Source: Rheinheimera sp. D18 (GTDB lineage: Bacteria; Pseudomonadota; Gammaproteobacteria; Enterobacterales; Alteromonadaceae). From it: 64,000 bases of DNA. The first letter of the stretch is position 1, and each line of letters opens with the position of its first letter. The notes beneath the pieces are model-generated. The model worked only from the letters and a program-made list of their open reading frames with translations, was not told the DNA's origin and did no database searches. Positions 47,751-56,955 of this stretch are shown here, piece after piece. The translations under genes were made by a program, and so were the position numbers. The stretch lies in the NCBI RefSeq assembly GCF_004345025.1, contig NZ_CP037745.1:3244354-3308353 (forward strand). The letters are read 5' to 3'.

Positions 47751-49640
47751 TTACGCAGACTTGCGCAGTAAACCCTGTTTCTTTAAATAGACTAACAGTA
47801 ATGAAATAGCGGCCGGTGTAATGCCTGAAATACGTGACGCTTGGCCAACTGTTTGTGGTTGAGTTTGGTTTAATTTCGCAATTACTTCGTTTGATAGGCC
47901 TTTAACAGCTTTATAATCAAACTGTTGTGGTAATAAACTTTGTTCATTACGTTGCTGTTTAGCAATTTCATCTTGTTGACGATTTATATAGCCTTCATAT
48001 TTAATTTGAATTTCTACTTGTTCTGCCGCGATAGGATCAGTAACACCAGGGCCAATATTAGAAATTTTCATTAAATCTGCGTAGTTAATTTCTGGACGAC
48101 GAACCAGCTCTTCTAAACTTGCTTCTTTGGTAAGCGGAGTTTTAACTAACGCATTTATTGCAATTAGCGCGGCATGTTGCGGATGAACCCAACTTTGCTT
48201 TAAGCGTTGGCGTTCTATAGCCACTTGTTCCATTTTTTCGTTAAAAGCCGCCCAACGTATGTCGTCTACCAAGCCAAACTCACGACCTTTTTCGGTTAAA
48301 CGTGCATCTGCATTATCTTCACGTAGCATTAGGCGATATTCAGCCCGGCTGGTAAACATACGATAGGGTTCTTTAGTGCCTAGTGTGGTTAAATCATCAA
48401 CTAGTACACCTAAGTAAGCTTGATCACGGCTTGGTGACCACGGCTCTTTATCTTGCGTGAATAGTGCAGCATTTAAACCGGCTAATAGACCTTGTGCACC
48501 TGCTTCTTCGTAACCTGTTGTACCGTTAATTTGGCCGGCAAAAAACAAACCTTCAATAAATTTTGTCTCAAGACTGCTTTTTAGATCTCTGGGATCAAAG
48601 AAATCATATTCAATGGCATAACCAGGTCTGGTAATGTGAGCATTTTCCATACCCTTAATTGAACGTACTATGCTTAGTTGTACATCAAATGGCAGGCTGG
48701 TTGAAATGCCATTAGGGTAAACTTCATGTGTGGTTAACCCTTCAGGTTCAATAAAAATTTGATGATTATCTTTGTCAGCAAAGCGGGTAATTTTATCTTC
48801 TATCGATGGACAATATCTTGGGCCAATCCCTTCTATTACACCGGTATACATTGGTGAACGGTGTAAATTATTACGAATAACATCATGTGTTTTCGCATTG
48901 GTATAAGTTATGTAACAAGGTATCTGAGTTGGATGATCGCTTTGTTTGCCGAGAAAAGAAAACACTGGTGTTGGATTATCACCAGGTTGAGTTTGCATCA
49001 TAGAAAAATCGATCGTCCGAGCATCAATACGTGGTGGTGTACCCGTTTTTAAACGATCAACTTTAAATGGCAGTTCTCTTAATCTTTTAGCTAGGGCTAT
49101 TGACGGTGGATCACCGGCTCTGCCACCAGAATGGCTTTGTAAACCTATATGTATTTGTCCGCCTAAAAATGTACCAACGGTTAATACCACTGATTTAGCT
49201 TTAAACGTTAAGCCCATTTGGGTAACGACGCCAGTAACCTTATTGTTTTCAACAACTAAGTCATCACAACTTTGTTGAAATATTTTTAAGTTTGGTTGGT
49301 TTTCTAAAATATTACGAATAGCTGCACGGTACAATTGTCGATCGGCTTGTGCTCTGGTTGCCCTTACCGCAGGGCCTTTAGAACTATTTAGCGTTCTAAA
49401 TTGAATGCCGCCTTTGTCGGCTGCTATTGCCATAGCTCCACCTAGGGCGTCAATTTCTTTAACCAAATGGCCTTTGCCTATACCACCAATAGCAGGGTTG
49501 CATGACATTTGACCTAAAGTTTCAATATTATGGGTTAATAACAAGGTGTTACGACCCATACGAGCTGCTGCCAGAGCGGCTTCTGTGCCAGCGTGGCCAC
49601 CGCCTACAACGATTACGTCGAATATCTCTTGATACAGCAT
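47751..49640 (-). CDS. mnmG: tRNA uridine-5-carboxymethylaminomethyl modification enzyme MnmG (GidA)
   Basis: The 629-residue FAD enzyme has [20 protein letters not shown] at the N-terminus, [20 protein letters not shown], and [16 protein letters not shown] near the FAD site. With MnmE it modifies wobble uridine 34 of several tRNAs. Length equals E. coli MnmG (629). It is the gene bordering oriC on the left, transcribed away from it. Confidence 0.97.
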   Translation of the reverse strand: MLYQEIFDVIVVGGGHAGTEAALAAARMGRNTLLLTHNIETLGQMSCNPAIGGIGKGHLVKEIDALGGAMAIAADKGGIQFRTLNSSKGPAVRATRAQADRQLYRAAIRNILENQPNLKIFQQSCDDLVVENNKVTGVVTQMGLTFKAKSVVLTVGTFLGGQIHIGLQSHSGGRAGDPPSIALAKRLRELPFKVDRLKTGTPPRIDARTIDFSMMQTQPGDNPTPVFSFLGKQSDHPTQIPCYITYTNAKTHDVIRNNLHRSPMYTGVIEGIGPRYCPSIEDKITRFADKDNHQIFIEPEGLTTHEVYPNGISTSLPFDVQLSIVRSIKGMENAHITRPGYAIEYDFFDPRDLKSSLETKFIEGLFFAGQINGTTGYEEAGAQGLLAGLNAALFTQDKEPWSPSRDQAYLGVLVDDLTTLGTKEPYRMFTSRAEYRLMLREDNADARLTEKGREFGLVDDIRWAAFNEKMEQVAIERQRLKQSWVHPQHAALIAINALVKTPLTKEASLEELVRRPEINYADLMKISNIGPGVTDPIAAEQVEIQIKYEGYINRQQDEIAKQQRNEQSLLPQQFDYKAVKGLSNEVIAKLNQTQPQTVGQASRISGITPAAISLLLVYLKKQGLLRKSA

Positions 49641-49689
49641 ACTTGCCTCGGTTTATGTTTTTTTGGTCGAACGTTGAACGAGAGGTATT

Positions 49690-50110
49690 GTAGCCTGATC
49701 TGGCGATAAGTGGAATGCCAGCAGCGTTTAGGATCGTTTAAATTAAATAAGATCTTTTTAGAGATCTTTTTATTATATTTACTATTAAGCAGGCCAATTT
49801 TGGTGCATAAGCGTTTCTTTACAAGAAGGATCATTAACTTAGAACAGATCAGATCCTGTGATCAAGCTAGGATCTGTTGGCCTTGAACCGGTGGTTAACT
49901 TCGCTTGTTATCCACAGGCTAGAAAAAATATATTTTTGTAAAGAGGATAAATACAGGTTAATAACCGGTTTTTCCTATAGTTATACACAAACTTTTTATA
50001 ATATTTTGAAATTTGTAGATAACTTTTCAGTACTATTTTTAAGCGATAATGCAGTTATCAACACTTTATCATTTGCATATCAAGTTAAAACTTGGAATTG
50101 ACTGTAGCTT
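49690..50110. other. oriC: chromosomal replication origin oriC
   Basis: The region between mnmG and mioC has the E. coli oriC layout. From left to right: GATC-rich start; two AT-rich 13-mer-type repeats (49751-49775); GGATCATTAACT at 49828-49839, identical to E. coli oriC; several more GATC sites; a perfect DnaA box TTATCCACA at 49908-49916; TTATACACA at 49981-49989; TTATCTACA on the minus strand at 50014-50022; and TTATCAACA at 50055-50063. At the place of R1 only a degenerate box is seen (GGTGCATAA, 49802-49810; 7 of 9). The many GATC sites imply Dam methylation and SeqA control. Confidence 0.92.
49751..49775. repeat. oriC DNA-unwinding 13-mer repeats
   Basis: GATCTTTTTAGAG and GATCTTTTTATTA overlap by one base and resemble the E. 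coli 13-mer GATCTNTTNTTTT. They lie in the most AT-rich part of oriC, where strand opening would begin. Confidence 0.85.
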
Positions 50111-50129
50111 GGCAGGCGTTGGTTTTATT

Positions 50130-50213
50130 GCTGAGACTAACAAGAGAAGCTAGTGCTATCTCATTCTTCCTGAAGGATGTTTGTGTTTACGGGTGCGTTG
50201 CACCCGTTTTTTT
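50130..50213 (+). ncRNA. possible small RNA at the right edge of oriC
   Basis: A plus-strand terminator (50189-50213) has no gene before it. About 30 bases upstream of the proposed RNA is TTGACT (50098-50103), with a weak -10-like TTTTAT at 50123-50128, a long 19-base spacer. The RNA would have an internal hairpin (GAGAAGC...GCTATCTC, 50144-50161) and then the terminator stem. I do not recognise a known family. The call rests on the orphan terminator and is tentative. Confidence 0.4.
50189..50213 (+). terminator. rho-independent terminator facing mioC
   Basis: ACGGGTGC and GCACCCGT form an 8-base stem with a GTT loop, followed by T6. The T-run is on the plus strand only, so it stops rightward transcription out of oriC and not mioC transcripts. 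Confidence 0.8.
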
Positions 50214-50649
50214 ATTTTATTTGTGCTATTAGTTGCGGTAACCAAACTAAGGCGATGTCTTCGGGTAATTCTGGTTGTTGGGCATCAATTTCTAAACTGT
50301 CTATTAAGCTAGTTGCGCCTTTAAATTCAAGTGATTTGGCTATTTTTCGTCCGGCTTCGCAAAAAGTATCGTAACTCGAGTCACCTAAAGTGATCACGGC
50401 GTAAGAAAGTGTGGTAAGATCACTTCGATCTTGTGCTAATTGATCCGCAAAGGGTTGAATATTATCAGGCAGATCTCCTGCGCCATAGGTGGATGTGATC
50501 ACTAACCAGACATCAGTCCGGTTGAGGTGGTCCAGCTCGGGTTTCAGATGTAGTTTAACGTCATAGCCCGCTTGTACCAGTGTTTCAGCAACTTGTTCTG
50601 CCACATATTCCGCTGCGCCCATTTGGCTGCCAACGAGGATGTCTATCAT
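50212..50649 (-). CDS. mioC: flavodoxin-like protein MioC
   Basis: The 145-residue flavodoxin has IDILVGSQMGAAEYVAEQVA, VITSTYGAGDLPDNI and VITLGDSSYDTFCEAG for FMN binding. In E. coli, MioC borders oriC, its transcription crosses the origin, and it is linked to biotin synthase activity. Here the gene is in the same place and also points into oriC. Confidence 0.92.
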   Translation of the reverse strand: MIDILVGSQMGAAEYVAEQVAETLVQAGYDVKLHLKPELDHLNRTDVWLVITSTYGAGDLPDNIQPFADQLAQDRSDLTTLSYAVITLGDSSYDTFCEAGRKIAKSLEFKGATSLIDSLEIDAQQPELPEDIALVWLPQLIAQIK

Positions 50650-50812
50650 GATATGCCTCTTGTCATAAGAATGTTCGGCTATACTACTGGAATAAAATCG
50701 GTCAAAGCTATGTTTTTGACATGATTTAGATGTTTTTACTGCTTTGCAGGCTAAGTAAAAGCAACAATAGCACTACTACTACGCCTGCGTGTTATTGAGG
50801 TTTAAACAACGT

Positions 50813-52615
50813 ATGTCTGACACTTTGTCATTTGCCCAGCTAATGCTGCCTGAAGCACTTATTCGTGCTGTTACTGAACTTGGCTATGAATCGCCGTCGC
50901 CTATTCAGGCTGCTGCTATCCCTAAACTTTTAGCTGGCGAAGATGTATTAGGTCAAGCGCAAACAGGTACTGGTAAAACCGGTGCTTTTGCTTTACCACT
51001 ATTAGCTAGGTTAGATCCTGCACAAAACGACCCACAAATTTTAGTGTTAGCGCCAACTCGCGAACTTGCAATTCAGGTAGCTGAAGCATTTCAAGCTTAT
51101 GCGCGTTACATGCCAGCATTTCATGTTCTGCCGTTATATGGTGGCCAAAGTTATACCAACCAGTTGAAATCACTTAAACGTGGCTCTCAAGTTATTGTTG
51201 GTACACCAGGTCGTATTCTTGACCATTTAGAACGTGGCACATTAAAGCTAGATAAGCTGCGTGCTATCGTGTTGGATGAAGCCGATGAAATGTTACGCAT
51301 GGGCTTTATCGATGATGTGCAAACTATTATGGACGCGACACCAGCGGGCCGTCAGGTTGCAATGTTTTCTGCAACCATGCCCGCGCCGATCCGCGCTATT
51401 GCCCAAAAGCATTTAAAAAATGCTGAAGAAATTAAAATAGCATCAAAAACGAGTACCGTTGAACGCATCAAACAAAGCTATGTAATGTTAGATGGCAATC
51501 AAAAGCTTGACGCATTAACGCGCTTGTTAGAAGGCGAAGAATACGATGCAAGTATCGTGTTTGTGCGTACTAAAAGCGCTACAGAAGAAATTGCTGAAAA
51601 GCTGGGTGCCCGTGGTTATGCCGTAGCCTGTTTAAATGGCGATATGAACCAAGCGCACCGCGAATTAACCATTCGTAAAATGAAAGCAAACCAGTTAGAT
51701 ATTATTGTTGCTACTGATGTTGCAGCACGCGGATTAGACGTTGAACGTATTAGCTTAGTAGTAAACTACGATATTCCTTATGACAGTGAGGCTTATGTGC
51801 ACCGTATTGGTCGTACAGGCCGTGCCGGTCGTGAAGGTAAAGCAATATTATTTGTGTCGCCTCGCGAACGTCGTTTATTGCGTACTATCGAACATTCAAC
51901 TAAACAGCCTATTGAGCAAATGTCACTGCCTACAGGTCAGGTTATTGAACAGCGTCGTATTGAATCTTTCCGTGAGCAATTAGCCGAAACGGTTGAAACG
52001 CAAAATTTAGCATTCTTCCAAGGTCTTATTAACGACTGGCGTGAAAAAATTGACGCTACCGATGGTGATATTGCCGCAGCATTACTGTATTTAGCGCAAA
52101 AAGAACAGCCACTTAATGTTGCTAATTTGTTCCCAGCAATTCGCGAACCCCATGCTCGCGGTGAGCGTGAAGATCGGCCACGTCGTGAACGTAGTGATCG
52201 TCCTGAGCGCACCGAACGTGGTGAGCGTAGCGACCGCCCAGATCGCGGCCCACGGGTTAAGCGCGAAATGAAAGGTGATTACCAAACTTACCGTATTGAG
52301 GTAGGTAAAGAGCACGGTGTGCGCGCGGGCGATATTGTTGGCGCTATTGCCAACGAAGCAAATATCGACAGCCAGTTTATTGGTAACATTAAATTGTTTG
52401 ATCATTTCAGTACGGTAGAATTGCCAGCAACAATACCTAATGAAGTTTTTCAGCATCTGAAAAAAGTGTATGTGCGTAAGCAAAAGCTGAATATTTGTGT
52501 TGATACAGGTTCGGCTCCAGTAGGTGAACGTCGCTCATCTGCACCAGCTTCTACATCTGGTGCGGGCCCGCGTCCAGGTGCAGCACCACGCGCACCACGT
52601 AAGCCAAAAGATTAA
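50813..52615 (+). CDS. deaD: DEAD-box RNA helicase DeaD (CsdA)
   Basis: The 600-residue helicase has the Q motif (FAQLMLPEALIRAVTELGYE), AQTGTGKTGAFALPLL, VLDEADEMLRMGF, MFSATMPA and HRIGRTGRAGREGKA. A DbpA-type RNA-binding domain follows near residues 480-560 (TYRIEVGKEHGVRAGDIVGA), after an RE/RD-rich linker (RPRRERSDRPERTERGERSD), with an Ala/Pro/Arg tail. It remodels RNA in ribosome assembly and cold adaptation. The ATG at 50813 begins the family N-terminus; the GTG at 50789 contains the Shine-Dalgarno GAGG. The 163-base upstream region would be its leader. Confidence 0.95.
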   Translation: MSDTLSFAQLMLPEALIRAVTELGYESPSPIQAAAIPKLLAGEDVLGQAQTGTGKTGAFALPLLARLDPAQNDPQILVLAPTRELAIQVAEAFQAYARYMPAFHVLPLYGGQSYTNQLKSLKRGSQVIVGTPGRILDHLERGTLKLDKLRAIVLDEADEMLRMGFIDDVQTIMDATPAGRQVAMFSATMPAPIRAIAQKHLKNAEEIKIASKTSTVERIKQSYVMLDGNQKLDALTRLLEGEEYDASIVFVRTKSATEEIAEKLGARGYAVACLNGDMNQAHRELTIRKMKANQLDIIVATDVAARGLDVERISLVVNYDIPYDSEAYVHRIGRTGRAGREGKAILFVSPRERRLLRTIEHSTKQPIEQMSLPTGQVIEQRRIESFREQLAETVETQNLAFFQGLINDWREKIDATDGDIAAALLYLAQKEQPLNVANLFPAIREPHARGEREDRPRRERSDRPERTERGERSDRPDRGPRVKREMKGDYQTYRIEVGKEHGVRAGDIVGAIANEANIDSQFIGNIKLFDHFSTVELPATIPNEVFQHLKKVYVRKQKLNICVDTGSAPVGERRSSAPASTSGAGPRPGAAPRAPRKPKD

Positions 52616-52631
52616 GTTGTAATCTAATATT

Positions 52632-52657
52632 AAGCCCCGTTTTTACGGGGCTTTTTT
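52632..52657 (+). terminator. terminator of deaD
   Basis: AAGCCCCGT and ACGGGGCTT form a 9-base stem with a TTTT loop and T-run, 16 bases after the deaD stop. Confidence 0.92.
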
Positions 52658-52773
52658 ATTGGCGATGAACTAACTATTGAACGTGTTAAAACCCGCTTGT
52701 TTGCCGCTGAAAAGTTACTTATTGTAGAGAGCTTGCCTAAGTTAAGCAGAATAATAATAAGAGAGCCTGCTAT

Positions 52774-55251
52774 ATGTCCATATTTCCTCCGCGTACTAAC
52801 CTATTAGCGCTAATTGGTGTGTTGCTATGCAGCCAGTTAGCCAACGCCGATACCATTCGTCAAACTAAGGGCGACTATGAAGATAAATTTCGTCAGTTAG
52901 ATGAAGCCCTACCCACGCCTAATGTGTATCGCAATGCCGCGGGTGAGCCAGGGCCACAGTATTGGCAGCAACAGGTTAATTACAAAATAGACGTGCAGTT
53001 AGACGAAGCTAAACGCCGCTTAACAGGTAGTCAGCGAATTAATTATCAAAATAACTCACCGCATACACTAAAATATCTATGGCTACATTTAGACCAGAAT
53101 ATATTTAAAAACGATTCTATGGCGGAAATGAGCACCGATTTTGGTGGTATTGGTCGTCGCGGCCCTGCAACGTCGGTTGGTAGTGGTGATATTGCCGCAC
53201 GGTTAAGTTTAGACGAGCTGCGTCGTCAGCAGTTTATGGCTGACAATGAGTTAGGTTTTAAAATAACAAATGTGAAAAACAGCGCCGGTAAAGCTTTAGC
53301 TATGACCATAGTTGGCACACTAATGCGTGTTGATTTAGATAAACCACTTAAAGCTGGCCAAACTGTCGATTTAAGTATGGATTTCGCGTTTAACTTAGTA
53401 GAAGAAGATGCGGTATCAGCGCGTTCAGGTTATGAGCATTTTCCTAAAGATGAGCGTGAAGGCGGCAATGATATTTTCTTAGCAGCGCAGTGGTTTCCAC
53501 GTTTAGTGGCGTACACCGATTACGAAGCTTGGACTAATAAAGAATTTCTTGGTCGTGGCGAGTTTACCTTAGAATTTGGCGATTACGACGTACAGTTAAC
53601 TGTACCGGCGGACCATATAGTTTCTGCAACTGGCGAGTTGCAAAACAGTAGCAAAGTATTATCAAGCGAGCAGTTAAAGCGCTTGCAGCAGGCAAAAAAT
53701 GCTAAGCGACCAGTATTCGTTGTTACCGAACAAGAAGCTTTAGAAAACGAAAAAACCGGTACCGATAAAACTAAAACGTGGCATTTTAAAGCCAGTAATG
53801 TGCGCGATTTTGCTTGGGCATCATCACGTAAATTTATATGGGATGCTAAGGGCTACGAGCAAGGTGGCAAAGATCAGCCCTTTGTTATGGCTATGTCGTT
53901 TTATCCCAAAGAGGGCGGTGAACTATGGCAGAAATACTCTACTGAGTCTGTTATTCATACTCTAGAGGTGTATTCTCGTTTTTCGTTTGATTATCCGTAT
54001 CCAGTAGCGCAGTCAGTAAATGGCCCGGTTGGTGGTATGGAATACCCCATGATTTCGTTTAACGGCCCACGTACGACTTTGCAAGACGACGGCAGCCGCA
54101 CTTATTCTCAAGCAGAAAAACGCTTTTTACTTGGCGTTATCTTTCATGAAGTAGGCCATAACTATTTTCCAATGGTGGTGAATTCTGACGAACGTCAGTG
54201 GACTTGGATGGATGAAGGCTTAAACAGCTTTTTAGATGGTATTGCTGGCCGCGAATGGGACGCTAATATTCCTTGGGGTGTAGAAGCCCGTGATATCGTT
54301 GACTACATGAAGTCTGAGGTACAAGTGCCAATAATGACACAATCTGACAGCGTGTTAAGGCTTGGGCCTAATGGCTATACTAAACCTGCGGTAGCGTTAA
54401 ATATTTTGCGAGAAGTTATTTTAGGTCGCGAGCTATTTGATTTTGCCTTTAAAGAATATTCATTACGTTGGAAGTTTAAGCGGCCAACACCCTCAGACTT
54501 TTTCCGCACGATGGAAGAAGCTAGCGGCGTCGATTTAGATTGGTTTTGGCGTGGCTGGTTTTATAGTACTGATCATGTCGATATCTCATTAGATAAAATC
54601 TATCAGTTACGCTTAGATACGAAAAACCCTGATATTGATTTTCAGCGCGAGCGCCAGCAAGAATTAGATAAGCCTGGTTCAGTCTTTGTTGAACGCAATA
54701 AAGCAGAAGGCAAAGTGCAGTGGGTTGAGCAGAATAAAGACGTCAGCGATTTTTATGATGCCAATGACCGCTTTACTGTAACCAACAAAGAGCGCAATGC
54801 CTATAACAAGTTTATGCATGATCTAGAGCCTTGGGAGCGCGCTGCATTTGAACGTGCGGTTGCAGAAGATAAAAATTACTACGTGCTGCAATTTAGTAAT
54901 CAAGGTGGCTTAGTAATGCCAATATTACTGCAATTGCATTACACCGACGGCACAAGTGAAGAACAATATATTCCAGCTGAAATTTGGCGTCGTAGCCCTA
55001 AAGCGGTTAATAAACTCGTGGTCACGGCCAAAGATAAGGTGCTAAAAGAAGCGATAGTTGATGCACAATGGCTAACCGCAGATGTTGATGTAGAAAATAA
55101 CTACTATCCACGCCGCATTATTCCATCTCGGGTAGAGGCGTATAAATCTGAGAAAAGTAAAGCCAAGGTTAGTCGCGATATTATGCAAGACAGTAAAACG
55201 AAATTAAAAGAACCGGCTAAAAAACTGGAAGATAATAAGGGCGCCAATTAA
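52774..55251 (+). CDS. M1-family (gluzincin) metallopeptidase, exported
   Basis: The 825-residue protein has a signal peptide (first 25 residues, ending SQLANA-D). An M1-like beta domain with LKYLWLHLDQNIFKNDSM comes next, then the zinc site HEVGH (458-462) and Glu481 in WTWMDEGLNSFLD, exactly the HExxHx18E spacing. The exopeptidase motif appears as GGMEYPMISFNG instead of GAMEN, so classical aminopeptidase specificity is doubtful. The C-terminus is charged and Lys-rich. The next gene starts on the last base of its stop codon, so they are coupled. Confidence 0.9.
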   Translation: MSIFPPRTNLLALIGVLLCSQLANADTIRQTKGDYEDKFRQLDEALPTPNVYRNAAGEPGPQYWQQQVNYKIDVQLDEAKRRLTGSQRINYQNNSPHTLKYLWLHLDQNIFKNDSMAEMSTDFGGIGRRGPATSVGSGDIAARLSLDELRRQQFMADNELGFKITNVKNSAGKALAMTIVGTLMRVDLDKPLKAGQTVDLSMDFAFNLVEEDAVSARSGYEHFPKDEREGGNDIFLAAQWFPRLVAYTDYEAWTNKEFLGRGEFTLEFGDYDVQLTVPADHIVSATGELQNSSKVLSSEQLKRLQQAKNAKRPVFVVTEQEALENEKTGTDKTKTWHFKASNVRDFAWASSRKFIWDAKGYEQGGKDQPFVMAMSFYPKEGGELWQKYSTESVIHTLEVYSRFSFDYPYPVAQSVNGPVGGMEYPMISFNGPRTTLQDDGSRTYSQAEKRFLLGVIFHEVGHNYFPMVVNSDERQWTWMDEGLNSFLDGIAGREWDANIPWGVEARDIVDYMKSEVQVPIMTQSDSVLRLGPNGYTKPAVALNILREVILGRELFDFAFKEYSLRWKFKRPTPSDFFRTMEEASGVDLDWFWRGWFYSTDHVDISLDKIYQLRLDTKNPDIDFQRERQQELDKPGSVFVERNKAEGKVQWVEQNKDVSDFYDANDRFTVTNKERNAYNKFMHDLEPWERAAFERAVAEDKNYYVLQFSNQGGLVMPILLQLHYTDGTSEEQYIPAEIWRRSPKAVNKLVVTAKDKVLKEAIVDAQWLTADVDVENNYYPRRIIPSRVEAYKSEKSKAKVSRDIMQDSKTKLKEPAKKLEDNKGAN

Positions 55252-55739
55252 TGCGTTATTTGCTTAGCCTGTTATTAATAGCAGGCTTTGTTAACCCTGC
55301 TGCAGCACATGAACTTAAAACAGCTCTTACCAAAGTATTGTTTAACCAGCGTACTGGTAATATTGAGGTAATGCATCGCTTTTATCTGCATGATGCCGAG
55401 CACGCGGTAAAAATATTATTTAGTAAAGACGCCGATATATTAAACAGTGAACAAACTCAGGATACCTTTAGCCAATATGTTAGTGAGCATTTTGCTTTGC
55501 AGCAGCTAAATGGTGACAATATCAATTTAACCTTACTTGGTGGTCAGTTAGAAGGGCGGTTTTTTTGGGTATATCAAGAAACCGCTATACCTAAAACTAT
55601 TAACGGATTAAAAGCTGCGCAAAGTGCATTACAAGATATTTGGCCAGCACAGCTTAATACCGTTAATTTTGAAGGTAAGGGCACAGTTAAAACCCTAAGC
55701 TTTGACAAAGAAAGCGCTTGGTTGCAGGTTAATTTTTGA
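55251..55739 (+). CDS. DUF6702 family exported protein
   Basis: The 162-residue protein has a signal peptide (MRYLLSLLLIAGFVNPAAA-H), then HELKTALTKVLFNQRTGNIE and MHRFYLHDAEHAVKILF, as in the DUF6702 family often found next to M1 peptidases. Function is unknown. The start overlaps the peptidase stop by one base (TAATG), so the pair is translationally coupled and likely works together. Confidence 0.85.
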   Translation: MRYLLSLLLIAGFVNPAAAHELKTALTKVLFNQRTGNIEVMHRFYLHDAEHAVKILFSKDADILNSEQTQDTFSQYVSEHFALQQLNGDNINLTLLGGQLEGRFFWVYQETAIPKTINGLKAAQSALQDIWPAQLNTVNFEGKGTVKTLSFDKESAWLQVNF

Positions 55740-55805
55740 TACTGGCTTTAAATAGGCTCTGCTAGACGCTATATCAGTATTAGCTAAAATTTATCAGAGG
55801 TACTT

Positions 55806-56228
55806 ATGCTTGTTGCCTGCCCCAATTGCGCGGCGTTAAATCGCGTGCCTGAACAACGTCTAGCGCAACAGCCGGTTTGCGGAAAATGTAAATCAGCTTT
55901 ATTTAACGGTACGCCAATAGAGTTGACTAGCAGCAATTTTGCTGCACATGCTAATAAAGCTGAACTACCATTAGTGGTCGATTTTTGGGCCAGTTGGTGT
56001 GGACCATGTCAGAGTTTTGCGCCAGTATTTAATCAGGCGGCACAAGAGCTGGAACCGCATTTTCGTTTTGGTAAGCTAAATACCGAACAACAGCAACAGT
56101 TAGCCGCGCAGTTTAATATTCGCTCAATACCCACGTTGATGATCTTTAAACAAGGCAAAATACTGGCCCAACAAGCGGGTGCTTTTCCTAAACAAGCCTT
56201 TTACCAATGGCTATCAAACCATAAGTAA
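55806..56228 (+). CDS. trxC: thioredoxin 2
   Basis: The 140-residue protein has an N-terminal zinc finger with CPNC and CGKC pairs (residues about 5-33), then a thioredoxin domain with DFWASWCGPCQSF and the cis-proline segment IRSIPTLMIF. This zinc-plus-thioredoxin form is TrxC, a cytoplasmic reductant induced by oxidative stress. It has a Shine-Dalgarno-like AGAGG before the ATG. Confidence 0.94.
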   Translation: MLVACPNCAALNRVPEQRLAQQPVCGKCKSALFNGTPIELTSSNFAAHANKAELPLVVDFWASWCGPCQSFAPVFNQAAQELEPHFRFGKLNTEQQQQLAAQFNIRSIPTLMIFKQGKILAQQAGAFPKQAFYQWLSNHK

Positions 56229-56254
56229 GTAGTCACTTACATTAAGAGGGCAGT

Positions 56255-56746
56255 ATGACCAGTACAACATTTCACCTTACCAGCACAGATATTAAAGAAG
56301 GCCATTTTATGGCGGTAGCGCAGGAGTTTGACGGTTTCGGTTGCGCCGGAAAAAACATTTCACCTGCATTACATTGGCATAATGCGCCAGCAGGTACAAA
56401 AAGTTTCGCTGTTACCGTATTTGATCCAGATGCACCCACTTGCTCGGGTTTTTGGCATTGGTTAGTAACCGATATTCCAGCGTCAGCTTCCGGTTTAGCG
56501 CAAGGTGCAGGCAAGGGCAGCTTGCCAACGGGTAGCCGGTGTTTTAACAATGACTATGGCTTTAAAGGCTTTGGTGGTGCTTGCCCGCCAGAAGGCCATG
56601 GTATGCATCGTTATCAATTTACGGTGTGGGCCTTACCCGAAGAAACATTGCCGGCAGCAGATGACGCCAGTGCAGCGGTAGTGGGTTTTATGCTCAACGC
56701 TATGTCGTTAGCTAAAGCTACGTTAACCGCAACCTATGCTCGTTAA
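56255..56746 (+). CDS. YbhB/YbcL-family (PEBP, Raf kinase inhibitor-like) protein
   Basis: The 163-residue PEBP-fold protein has FGCAGKNISPALHWHNAPAG, VFDPDAPTCSGFWHWLVTDI and YGFKGFGGACPPEGHGMHRY. The fold binds phosphate- or phosphoethanolamine-like ligands; bacterial roles are unclear. No signal peptide is visible, which favours the cytoplasmic YbhB type. It follows trxC by 26 bases. Confidence 0.9.
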   Translation: MTSTTFHLTSTDIKEGHFMAVAQEFDGFGCAGKNISPALHWHNAPAGTKSFAVTVFDPDAPTCSGFWHWLVTDIPASASGLAQGAGKGSLPTGSRCFNNDYGFKGFGGACPPEGHGMHRYQFTVWALPEETLPAADDASAAVVGFMLNAMSLAKATLTATYAR

Positions 56747-56764
56747 TTAATGTATTGGTGTTGA

Positions 56765-56940
56765 GTTAGTAAATCAGCAAAAGACCTCTTTAGAGCGATA
56801 TCGAGCATATAAGCGAGAACCGACTTGCTCTAAGCTAACCGTTGAAGGCATGGATGCCTGAAACGAGCCCCCAGGGATGGGTTTACGGCGTGTTAGCGTG
56901 AGTAAGCCGGTTCGTTAGCGTAACTACCCTACCAGCGTGC
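56765..56940. repeat. intergenic repeat-like sequence with hairpins
   Basis: This stretch holds GGCATGGATGCC, the words GAGCCCCCAGGGATGGG and TTTACGGCGTG, and short inverted pairs. I associate this wording with dispersed intergenic repeats of marine and freshwater gammaproteobacteria. No second copy is in this window, so the repeat call rests on its look alone. Confidence 0.4.
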
Positions 56941-56955
56941 TAGTAAATAGACGTT

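Noticed and set aside
49877..50101. Plus-strand frame of 74 codons inside oriC
   Set aside because: It is built from DnaA boxes and AT-rich origin DNA and has no ribosome site; a chance frame.
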